Position numbers and translations under genes: made by a program. This document shows positions 1 through 5,078 of a stretch of DNA of 8,134 nt, one piece after another; the stretch's first letter is position 1, and each line of letters begins with the position of its first letter. Origin of the DNA: Syntrophothermus sp. UBA1445 (GTDB lineage Bacteria > Bacillota > Syntrophomonadia > Syntrophomonadales > DTU052); NCBI GenBank assembly GCA_002329495.1, contig DCTH01000146.1:3190-11323 (forward strand), in the 5' to 3' direction. The notes under the pieces were generated by a model. The model was not told the DNA's origin, made no database searches, and was given only the letters and a program-made list of their open reading frames with translations.

Positions 1-266
1 ATATAGAATAAAAGGAATGCCACACCTCCGTAAACCGCCAGAGGTTCAAAGATTCCCGGCAGGAGTTGAGATGGAATCAGCTGCTTATACACCTCACCGG
101 AAGGATAGCCCATGGCCTGGTAATACTTCACAGCATCCAGGAACGCCATAATGTTCAGCACCAACAACGTAACTGCAGCCAGTGCTGCAATTGCACCAAG
201 CACGATACGCAGGATTTCAACCGGGGGTCTAGTGGTTTTACCAGGGTTAGTCTGGTCAGTGTTCAT
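1..266 (-). CDS. Membrane protein of unknown function, N-terminal part (cut by window edge)
   Basis: Reading the minus strand from the ATG at 264-266 gives 88 codons open to the left edge, so the C-terminus is missing. The visible protein has a polar N-terminus (residues 1-17, Pro/Thr/Lys rich), a clear hydrophobic segment at about residues 21-43 (Ile/Leu/Val/Ala rich), a polar, aromatic loop at about 44-68 containing KYYQAMGYPSGE, and the start of a second hydrophobic segment from about residue 72. This suggests an integral membrane protein with at least two helices. A GGAG sequence lies about 11 bases before the start, slightly long but acceptable. I do not recognise the family and see no catalytic motif. 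It is transcribed in the same direction as the flavoprotein gene at 567-1310, but about 300 bases of non-coding DNA with terminator-like hairpins separate them, so it is probably a separate unit. Confidence 0.7.
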   Translation of the reverse strand, partial: MNTDQTNPGKTTRPPVEILRIVLGAIAALAAVTLLVLNIMAFLDAVKYYQAMGYPSGEVYKQLIPSQLLPGIFEPLAVYGGVAFLLFY

Positions 267-317
267 AGTTGCTTTTTCTCCAATCCGCCGGTCAGGCAAT
301 AGTTGTTAAGACTTAGA

Positions 318-469
318 TGCAGGTATAACGTTTGATCACGTCAAGTATACCTCTCAAATGTGAACATCCCGTGAATTATCCGTAAAGTTTCAATAAACAC
401 TCTTTAAGTGAAACGCATGCATTCATCCATATTAGAGGTTTGACAACTGATTGCCAGAATATACCTGCA
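318..469. repeat. Inverted 10-bp repeats (TGCAGGTATA / TATACCTGCA) with an extra TATACCT box
   Basis: In the 300-base gap upstream of the membrane protein gene, TGCAGGTATA at 318-327 is matched exactly in inverted orientation by TATACCTGCA at 460-469. A third box, TATACCT, lies at 346-352 and forms a separate 7-bp inverted pair with AGGTATA at 321-327 (18-base gap). The boxes could be binding sites for a regulator of the membrane protein gene, but no regulator for them is visible and I could not place a convincing -35/-10 pair here. Confidence 0.35.
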
Positions 470-477
470 AAGATCAA

Positions 478-526
478 GCCGACAGCTTGGATAGTGTCGG
501 CCTGAAAAAATCATTTGCTAAACGAT
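478..526 (-). terminator. Possible tandem terminator of the flavoprotein gene
   Basis: On the minus strand, about 40 bases after the stop codon of the 567-1310 gene, an AU-rich hairpin (arms 520-526 and 510-516, 3-base loop, one G-U pair) runs straight into a T run (complement of A505-A510). A second hairpin follows, with perfect 7-bp arms GCCGACA (478-484) and TGTCGGC (495-501) and a 10-base loop, but only a weak T run after it. The first has the right order of stem then T tract but a weak stem; the second has a better stem but a poor tract. Confidence 0.45.
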
Positions 527-566
527 AATCATGAAAGAATAGTATGGGGCAATGATATGGGGTTGC

Positions 567-1310
567 TTAGGCCTGGCTTTGCTCTCTCCTTCTCTTCCAG
601 CGGTCGATCTCCCAGTCCCAAAACTTATTGGCCTGATCAAGGAAAGTCGCTTTATCAGGCATCAGGTCCTGCTGGATGATCTTCATGGTTTCCTCGCGGA
701 TATCGCCCTCGGTAATGAATTCGAAACCGGCCTTTTCCGTTGCTGCCAGTATCTCATCCACCTTGGCCTTCAGCGGAGGTGCGCTCATGAATTCTGCTGC
801 CGGTCGGTAGATTTCGGCTCTGACTTTTCCTAAACCACGACCTGACATGAAATGAAGCCAGTCGGACATGGGCTTGAAGTGATCCAGTTCACAGAAGCCG
901 GCTACGGAAATGAAAACCTTATCAGGAATCTTTTCCGCACGAGGGGGATGGGCGCATAGTCCATCCTTTTCAATGATGTAGGGCTGATACATTGGGATTG
1001 ACCGGTCAAGGAAGTTTTTAAACATCGCCGTGGGACCAAAGATGTAAAGGGGGGTAGCCCACACTTCCAGGTCAGCTCCAGCCCGAATATCAAGGATTTC
1101 CTTCATATCGTCCTTTTGAACACACTCTCCCGGGGTCTTAATCCAACAGGTATAACACCCGATGCAGTTTTTAATGTTTTTTTCCCGCAGGTTAATAACC
1201 TCGACCTCCGCTCCTGCCTGCCGGCAGCCTGACAGGAACGCTTCAAAGAGCATAGTGGTTTTGGATATTTTGGCTTTTCTAGGCCCTCCGTTAATCGCAA
1301 CAATCTTCAC
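567..1310 (-). CDS. Flavodoxin-fold NAD(P)H-dependent oxidoreductase, iron-sulfur flavoprotein-like
   Basis: A 247-residue cytosolic protein of the NADPH-dependent FMN reductase / iron-sulfur flavoprotein superfamily. Residues 2-9 form the first beta strand and are followed by a GGPRKAKISKT phosphate-binding loop (8-18) that in this family holds the FMN phosphate. Cys49, Cys52, Cys55 and Cys63 form C-X2-C-X2-C-X7-C, the compact pattern of Isf-type flavoproteins that bind a 4Fe-4S cluster. After this come the usual KDDM stretch (66-69) and the ATPLYIFGPTAMFKNFLDR region. The C-terminal 90 or so residues are charged and helical, ending in a Trp/Arg-rich tail. I chose the GTG at 1308-1310 because GGGGGGAGG sits 8 bases before it; the longer frame back to 1343 would put that site inside the gene. 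It has its own promoter and no partner in an operon. The substrate and electron donor are unknown; related proteins reduce quinones, nitro compounds or metals, or pass electrons between ferredoxin and other carriers. Confidence 0.88.
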   Translation of the reverse strand: MKIVAINGGPRKAKISKTTMLFEAFLSGCRQAGAEVEVINLREKNIKNCIGCYTCWIKTPGECVQKDDMKEILDIRAGADLEVWATPLYIFGPTAMFKNFLDRSIPMYQPYIIEKDGLCAHPPRAEKIPDKVFISVAGFCELDHFKPMSDWLHFMSGRGLGKVRAEIYRPAAEFMSAPPLKAKVDEILAATEKAGFEFITEGDIREETMKIIQQDLMPDKATFLDQANKFWDWEIDRWKRRREQSQA

Positions 1311-1318
1311 GAACAATT

Positions 1319-1327
1319 CCTCCCCCC
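1319..1327 (-). promoter_or_regulatory. Ribosome binding site that fixes a GTG start
   Basis: On the minus strand GGGGGGAGG ends 8 bases before the GTG at 1308-1310. It lies inside the longer open frame, which supports the downstream GTG as the true start of the flavoprotein gene. Confidence 0.75.
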
Positions 1328-1355
1328 AATTATTCTGACACACTTCACAATTCCT

Positions 1356-1383
1356 ACATTACATGAATTAATTGGATTGTCAA
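1356..1383 (-). promoter_or_regulatory. Sigma-A-type promoter of the flavoprotein gene
   Basis: On the minus strand TTGACA (1378-1383) is followed after 16 bases by TAATGT (1356-1361). Transcription would start near 1349, giving a leader of about 40 bases that holds the ribosome binding site. The -35 box is perfect and the -10 box matches 4 of 6 positions. Confidence 0.65.
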
Positions 1384-1386
1384 TTA
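1369..1386. promoter_or_regulatory. Palindrome TAATTG-N6-CAATTA over the -35 box
   Basis: Perfect 6-bp arms (1369-1374 and 1381-1386) separated by 6 bases overlap the -35 box of the flavoprotein promoter. An AT-rich dyad of this size and position is what a dimeric winged-helix repressor (for example MarR or HxlR type) would use, but the regulator is not in this window, so the assignment is inference. Confidence 0.4.
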
Positions 1387-1624
1387 TATTAATTTCCATG
1401 ACTGTAGAAAGTGAACCCGGAGAGTTCCAAAGAACTTGGTATTTCACAGAGCAGCCTTTATCGACCGCTGAATAAATACTCAATAATTTAGAATATACCG
1501 GGGGGTGTGAATAAATCTTTTCCTGTCGGGTTACCGATGACAACCTGCCGGCTTTGTACTTAACTTGCCTTAAATTCACCATAAAGGGTTTGGCAATGAG
1601 TTCATAAAGGGATTCTTTTTCATT
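1387..1624. other. Non-coding stretch with no supported gene
   Basis: I see no convincing gene in either direction. It contains a small inverted repeat (AGTTC/GAACT near 1420) and two copies of ATAAAGGG at 1581-1588 and 1604-1611. A minus-strand frame starting at 1582 has no ribosome binding site, runs over the flavoprotein promoter, and its product resembles nothing I know. If the 1625-1966 frame is a remnant, part of this stretch may be decayed sequence from the same gene. Confidence 0.5.
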
Positions 1625-1966
1625 ATGTCGAATTTCTGCCCGTACCGGGAACCGCTTACCGGAAAAACGGGAGACGTTCCATTGAATATTAATTCGTTTT
1701 CGTTTATCCTGGGCTTCTTGCCCATCACATTAATAGTCTATCACGATTCCCTGATCCGTTTTCTGCGAATCAGCAGTTGCGAGGAATTGCATCAGCAACT
1801 CGATCCCTTGTTTGATGAGCAGGATTATATCTGGGACTTCAATGCTCCGGAGTACGAGTCCTTCACCAGGGATCACAGCAACTACTGCGATCACTGCCAC
1901 CTGAGCCGCCAGGGAGCGGAGTGGATGGTGAAAGAGATTGAGAAGAAGATCGCCGGCAGAGTATAG
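1625..1966 (+). pseudogene. Probable C-terminal remnant of an SGNH-hydrolase-like protein
   Basis: The frame encodes 113 residues. From about residue 25 to the end it reads like the last third of an SGNH-fold (GDSL/DltD/DHHW-type) protein: a hydrophobic strand with LPITLIVYHD (about 32-41), a helix with CEELHQQL, a WDFNAPEY strand (70-77), and finally D89-X2-H92 in YCDHCHLSRQGAEW, the position where this fold carries its catalytic Asp and His, followed by a terminal helix. The N-terminal block with the nucleophilic Ser, and the Gly/Asn blocks, are absent. The first 24 or so residues look unrelated, and the ATG lacks a proper ribosome binding site (only AAAGGG about 13 bases away). The stop lies only 48 bases from the stop of the convergent operon, with no terminator between them. 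I infer a gene truncated at its 5' end. A genuine small protein of unknown function is the alternative. Confidence 0.45.
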
Positions 1967-2014
1967 TAGCAGATCGTGTCTTACCCTACAGTTGCGGCAG
2001 TGAACGGGTACCGG

Positions 2015-3427
2015 TCAGACATCCATCCCGGTTTCGGTTTGGAGCAGGTCTTCAATTGCTTGCGTTCTTTCTTCGTCAAGCAGTGACAAGAACCTGATGA
2101 GATGATTGACCCATTCTGTTTCTGACTCGGGGGCGCTGGATATGGCGGTTGATAATGAGAACTGGTCTGGGTTGTCACGTAATTCGTCAACAAAAACGAT
2201 GCGGATCAGCATCGACAGCTCCATGTTACCCAGCGAAGTAAACAGAACCGGGTAATCGTTGTCAAAAAGGCAATCAGCCGAAAAGATATCGAAGAAATCA
2301 ACTAACGATCTGACCCGGGACAGGATCAGGCCGGCTTTTTCAGCCGGGCCGTCACATCCGAGCAGATCCCTCACCAGGACGCGAAAGGCCTCATTATCCA
2401 TACCGGTCCCCGGTTCAAACAGGATTTCGGGCTCAGGTTGACCAGTCACCACCGGGATGATCAACTGCTGCAAGCTGTCCTGCTCCACGGCATTGATCAA
2501 GCGGGGAAGCAAACCGTTCCCGCATTGGCGGACATACGCTGCCATTGTAGGGTCCTCGATTCCCAGTTCTTCGATAACATGATCCAGAGCCGATTTAAAG
2601 TTGACGGTAATTACGGAAGTATCAAGCCCTGCCAGTCGTTCTCTTAAGCGGCTGATGCGGCCTGGCTGGATAGCCAGGTTGTGGGCTCCTGTACCAAGCA
2701 TCACGGAAAAGATGGAATTGGTGAGGACAACCTCAAAGATATTGATCAGGAACTCAGGATAATCGATACGGTAGACCCGACCATAGTTTTCAAGCAACTG
2801 GTTAATGTCCTTTTCATTGAACCGTTTACAGAACAGATTTTCTATCTTCAATCTTTCAAGGTATTGCAGAATGTATATGACACCCCGGGCATTAATGTCG
2901 CCACCGGCCAAAGGGTAATCGATGCTGGCGGTGGTGTCGTGAGCATTAAAGGCCGTGTCGTAAGTCTTAAAGAAGCCGGGGACAGCTTCATCGATAGTTG
3001 TGTTGTAGGCGACGAGTGGGGTGCAGACTCGGGTACCCTTAACCGCTCGATACAGCCTTTTGGCATCGTGCACCTTGGACCTTACCAGGGCCAGCCCTTC
3101 CTCATATATATCCTTCATGCTCCTTCGCAGCAGTTCATCCAGGCAGTCGGCGGGAGTTTTTATCTCAGCGCAAACCGTATCCATACAAAACAGGATTGAC
3201 TGGAGAAGATTCTCGGCGATTTCAACCGGAACTGAACTGCTCTCACCGCTGCTGTATCGGATAATCAGGACTCTTAAAACCTCGGTTATCTGCAGCTCCG
3301 CGTTCTGCAGCGCCCCTTCACTGATCAGTTCTGCCCGTTGTGCTGCCTCCAGGAGAGAGAGCAGATAGTTGTTGGGATCCAGATTTTGCGGGTTAAAGTG
3401 TGATTGCTTAACCAAGGAGTATTCCAT
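2015..3427 (-). CDS. DUF6179-like protein of unknown function
   Basis: A 470-residue protein with no signal peptide and no clear membrane helix, so probably cytosolic. By overall look and by its partner I match it to the clostridial family DUF6179 (from memory, not a search). Most of it appears helical, with Leu/Ile-rich helices separated by acidic loops. Visible landmarks are NPNNYLLSLLEAAQ-like text near residues 17-30, a Tyr/Arg-rich stretch around 120-150, a hydrophobic segment with FLINIFEVVLTNSIFSVMLG at about 225-245 (more likely a buried helix than a membrane span), and an acidic C-terminus with RFLSLLDEERTQAIEDLL. I see no catalytic, nucleotide-binding or metal-binding signature. The ATG at 3425-3427 comes three bases after the upstream stop, with AGGAGG inside the end of the upstream gene at an 8-base spacing, so the two genes are almost certainly translated together from one mRNA. 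No terminator is evident after its stop. Confidence 0.8.
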   Translation of the reverse strand: MEYSLVKQSHFNPQNLDPNNYLLSLLEAAQRAELISEGALQNAELQITEVLRVLIIRYSSGESSSVPVEIAENLLQSILFCMDTVCAEIKTPADCLDELLRRSMKDIYEEGLALVRSKVHDAKRLYRAVKGTRVCTPLVAYNTTIDEAVPGFFKTYDTAFNAHDTTASIDYPLAGGDINARGVIYILQYLERLKIENLFCKRFNEKDINQLLENYGRVYRIDYPEFLINIFEVVLTNSIFSVMLGTGAHNLAIQPGRISRLRERLAGLDTSVITVNFKSALDHVIEELGIEDPTMAAYVRQCGNGLLPRLINAVEQDSLQQLIIPVVTGQPEPEILFEPGTGMDNEAFRVLVRDLLGCDGPAEKAGLILSRVRSLVDFFDIFSADCLFDNDYPVLFTSLGNMELSMLIRIVFVDELRDNPDQFSLSTAISSAPESETEWVNHLIRFLSLLDEERTQAIEDLLQTETGMDV

Positions 3428-3430
3428 TCC

Positions 3431-3904
3431 CTATTCCTCCTCCTCGTCGTTGTGCCTGCCGTAGTAGTGACCGGAACGGATTTGCGCTGTCAATTTTTCC
3501 AGCTCACGCCCGGTTAGGAGTTCAATTGATCCAAAACAACGGTTGTCAAAAAGGTCTCGCATGATATAAATCAGATCATCATCACCAATTTGTTCAAGGG
3601 TCTCATTTTTCATGTAATAAAAGGCCTCCACCAGTTCACAGATGGTGTTCGCATAATCGGTCTGGTTAATGTACGGCGAAGGGCAAAACAGCCTTATTAT
3701 CTTGTTGATCACCTCAAAGCCCACTTCAAGACGACCCATAGTTTTAAGGGCTTCGTTTCGGGCATCGATTATTTGAAGAGCATCCTCCTCAGTCAAGACC
3801 AGACCGTGTCTTTGCGACAGCCTATTAGTGCTGACAAGCGTGTTGATGGCCCTCTGTCTGGAGGTGGTTACAAGAGGAGAAATAAACCTGGCAATATTGG
3901 ACAT
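3431..3904 (-). CDS. DUF6323-like protein of unknown function
   Basis: A 157-residue, probably cytosolic protein that I match from memory to the clostridial family DUF6323. Landmarks are an N-terminal helix with an RQRAINTLVSTN stretch, the segment LVLTEEDALQIIDARNEALKTMGR (about 36-59), a FCPSPYINQTDYANTI block (about 73-88), the run ELVEAFYYMKNETLEQIGDDDLIYIMRDLFDNRCFGSIELL (about 91-131), and an acidic tail ending DEEEE. The ITR-like spacing of helices suggests an all-alpha protein; no active-site motif is visible. The ATG at 3902-3904 is preferred because GAGGAGG lies 8 bases before it; the longer frame to 3949 would need a TTG start and would put that site inside the gene. It is first in an operon with the DUF6179-like gene, under a consensus promoter. 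The pairing suggests that the two act together, but their role is unknown. Confidence 0.82.
   Translation of the reverse strand: MSNIARFISPLVTTSRQRAINTLVSTNRLSQRHGLVLTEEDALQIIDARNEALKTMGRLEVGFEVINKIIRLFCPSPYINQTDYANTICELVEAFYYMKNETLEQIGDDDLIYIMRDLFDNRCFGSIELLTGRELEKLTAQIRSGHYYGRHNDEEEE
3434..3445 (-). promoter_or_regulatory. Ribosome binding site embedded in the upstream gene's poly-Glu tail
   Basis: The last four Glu codons of the DUF6323-like gene, GAG GAG GAG GAA, contain AGGAGG (3436-3441) placed 8 bases before the ATG of the DUF6179-like gene. The same bases thus encode an acidic tail and recruit the ribosome for the next gene. Confidence 0.75.
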
Positions 3905-3912
3905 AAACGCCG

Positions 3913-3919
3913 CCTCCTC
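3913..3919 (-). promoter_or_regulatory. Ribosome binding site that fixes the DUF6323-like start
   Basis: GAGGAGG on the minus strand ends 8 bases before the ATG at 3902-3904, a near-ideal layout. It supports the shorter, 157-residue product. Confidence 0.8.
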
Positions 3920-3942
3920 ATCTAGAATAACAATTACCAGAC

Positions 3943-3971
3943 TTGACAAATGGTATACAAATGTGTTTAAC
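3943..3971 (+). promoter_or_regulatory. Candidate promoter facing the thioesterase-like gene
   Basis: On the plus strand TTGACA (3943-3948) is followed after 17 bases by TTTAAC (3966-3971). It would start transcription near 3979, leaving a leader of about 150 bases before the GTG at 4133. It lies inside the leader of the divergent operon, so the two transcripts would not overlap at their starts but each promoter would sit in the other's upstream region. The -10 box is poor, so this is tentative. Confidence 0.35.
3946..3963. repeat. Direct repeat ACAAATG, 11-bp period
   Basis: ACAAATG occurs at 3946-3952 and again at 3957-3963, one DNA helical turn apart, with GTAT between. It lies in the leader of the DUF6323-like operon and within the spacer of the possible opposite-strand promoter, so it could be a regulator site; chance is also possible at this AT content. 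Confidence 0.3.
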
Positions 3972-3998
3972 TACAATTTTAATCTATTGCAGGACGTT

Positions 3999-4027
3999 AT
4001 TATAACTGCCCACGCAGGAATTGTCAA
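3999..4027 (-). promoter_or_regulatory. Consensus sigma-A promoter of the DUF6323-DUF6179-like operon
   Basis: On the minus strand TTGACA (4022-4027), a 17-base spacer and TATAAT (3999-4004) match the vegetative consensus at every position. Transcription should start near 3992, giving a leader of about 88 bases before the ATG at 3904. Such a perfect match suggests either strong constitutive expression or control by a repressor; the leader's direct repeat at 3946-3963 is one possible control site. Confidence 0.85.
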
Positions 4028-4118
4028 CGAAGTGAAGAAAACCATTATTATGGTTTACAGTCCGATCAACCTAAGATTTCGGACGAACGGAATGAAGAAA
4101 CATTCGAATCAAATTACC

Positions 4119-4125
4119 GAGGGGG
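4119..4125 (+). promoter_or_regulatory. Ribosome binding site supporting the GTG start of the thioesterase-like gene
   Basis: GAGGGGG ends 7 bases before the GTG at 4133-4135. There is no ATG near the conserved N-terminus of the family, so this site decides the start. Confidence 0.65.
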
Positions 4126-4132
4126 CAGCATC

Positions 4133-4555
4133 GTGTTAGAAGGGTACCACTTCAGTCATAAAATCAGAATCCGTTATACCGAGATCGATGGTCAGATGAT
4201 TGTCATGAACAGCAATTATCTGAATTACATCATCGTTACCAACACTGAGTTTTTCCGAAGCCTGGGATTAAACATGGTCAGCTTCGAAGAGTCACAGTTC
4301 GACATTGCCCTGATTACGTCATACCTTGAATTTAAGGGCCCGGCCTTCTTTGATGATGTTATCGAGATCAATCTGAGGATCGCCGAAATCGGCAACAAAA
4401 GCTATAAGGCCGAGTATGCCATGGTAAGGGAAGCAACCGGGGAAATTCTGTTTACCGCCCGCAATGTCTACGCATGTTTCAATCCCATACTGAAAAGGAG
4501 CGCCCCGATTCCCGAGTATGTGAAAGAAAAGTTCCGGGCTCTGCAGGGGGCGTAA
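4133..4555 (+). CDS. Hotdog-fold acyl-CoA thioesterase-like protein (4HBT/YbgC family)
   Basis: A 140-residue protein, a normal length for a single hotdog domain. Enzymes of this family hydrolyse acyl-CoA (or acyl-ACP) thioesters in the cytosol as homo-tetramers. The family's first strand and active-site loop are seen at residues 11-29: IRIRYTEID then NSNYLNY, where Asp19 lines up with the catalytic Asp of 4-hydroxybenzoyl-CoA thioesterase and YbgC. The central helix (TEFFRSLG), the strand pair around 50-75 (YLEFKGPAFFDDVIEINLRI, with the usual PA..DD.. pattern), and the last strands (FTARNVYACFN) are all in order. The loop is unusual: the Gly-Val and His-rich positions of the common DxxGVVYHxNY pattern read as DGQMIVMNSNY, and the ExAR motif in the helix is absent. 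It could be a thioesterase with altered specificity or a non-catalytic binding relative. Start is GTG with a good ribosome binding site. It is divergent from the DUF operon and followed by a hairpin, so likely monocistronic. Confidence 0.85.
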   Translation: MLEGYHFSHKIRIRYTEIDGQMIVMNSNYLNYIIVTNTEFFRSLGLNMVSFEESQFDIALITSYLEFKGPAFFDDVIEINLRIAEIGNKSYKAEYAMVREATGEILFTARNVYACFNPILKRSAPIPEYVKEKFRALQGA

Positions 4556-4559
4556 TACC

Positions 4560-4584
4560 CAGCCTAAGGGTATAGGCTGCTTTT
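4560..4584 (+). terminator. Terminator after the thioesterase-like gene
   Basis: Perfect 7-bp arms CAGCCTA (4560-4566) and TAGGCTG (4573-4579), a 6-base loop, and CTTTT immediately after. It lies 4 bases past the stop codon. The T tract is short, so termination may be partial. Confidence 0.55.
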
Positions 4585-4678
4585 GAGCCCGGTCCCGAAC
4601 TGTGGGGTAAGACAGGAGGAACCGACAACTCCTCGAGAGATTAATAGCAGATGGGTTGTTCGATTCGTTTCTTTCAGG

Positions 4679-4706
4679 TTGACGACTTTTTCCTGGGACA
4701 TAAAAT
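4679..4706 (+). promoter_or_regulatory. Promoter of the small winged-helix gene
   Basis: TTGACG (4679-4684), a 16-base spacer and TAAAAT (4701-4706). Transcription would start near 4713, with a leader of about 50 bases. Since I find no terminator after the winged-helix gene, this promoter may also serve the SLH gene. Confidence 0.55.
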
Positions 4707-4763
4707 ATATTCAAAGGACAAAAAATTATCTCAGGATAAAAAGATGTGTGAGGAGTGAAAAAG

Positions 4764-4940
4764 ATGGATTCGGTAACGACAGTTCTTGAGGCTATGAACA
4801 AGGCCGGCAAGCCGTTAAGCGCTGGCGAAATCACAGAATTGACCGGCCTGGACAGAAAAGAAGTGGACAAGGTGATGAAGCAGCTTAAGAAGGAGGACAA
4901 GATCGTTTCTCCCAAGAGATGCTACTGGGAACCCAAGTAA
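4764..4940 (+). CDS. Small winged helix-turn-helix protein
   Basis: A 58-residue protein consisting only of a winged-helix DNA-binding fold. Helix 1 (about 2-13, [12 protein letters not shown]), then [13 protein letters not shown] as helix 2 (about 16-28), a recognition helix [16 protein letters not shown] (about 29-44), and a short wing and strand [13 protein letters not shown] at the C-terminus. The layout matches the small MarR/ArsR-like stand-alone wHTH proteins of Clostridia. With no ligand or dimer domain it is either a minimal repressor or an accessory DNA-binding protein. I chose the ATG at 4764 because GAGGAG lies 8 bases before it; a GTG at 4755 would overlap that site. The 138 bases to the SLH gene hold no terminator, so the two may be co-transcribed. 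One Cys (in RCYW) near the wing is conserved in similar proteins I recall, but a metal or redox role is unproven. Confidence 0.8.
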   Translation: MDSVTTVLEAMNKAGKPLSAGEITELTGLDRKEVDKVMKQLKKEDKIVSPKRCYWEPK

Positions 4941-5078
4941 ATTGTCGTCATCATTACTGAGGTTGGGGTATACGCTGGCAATATGTTGCGGGGTTATGAA
5001 AATGTCGCCTTGTAAGGATAACCCTGGTTCTGCCGTATCTAATGGTAGAAGTCTATTGGAAAGGATAGAATCAGTATC

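Noticed and set aside
440..465. TTGACA ... TATACC as a plus-strand promoter
   Set aside because: The spacer is only 14 bases and no plus-strand gene follows.
1307..1582. Minus-strand open frame of 91 codons upstream of the flavoprotein gene
   Set aside because: No ribosome binding site, runs over the flavoprotein promoter and its ribosome binding site, and the product resembles no family I know.
1581..1611. Two ATAAAGGG copies 23 bases apart before the SGNH-like frame
   Set aside because: Short, AT-rich and with no palindrome or gene logic; likely chance.
2681..3199. Plus-strand open frame of 172 codons opposite the DUF6179-like gene
   Set aside because: It is antisense to a well supported gene with strong translation signals and has no plausible start site or domain.
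4319..4915. Minus-strand open frame of 198 codons across the thioesterase-like and wHTH genes
   Set aside because: It overlaps two supported genes, a terminator and a promoter on the other strand, so it is a shadow frame.
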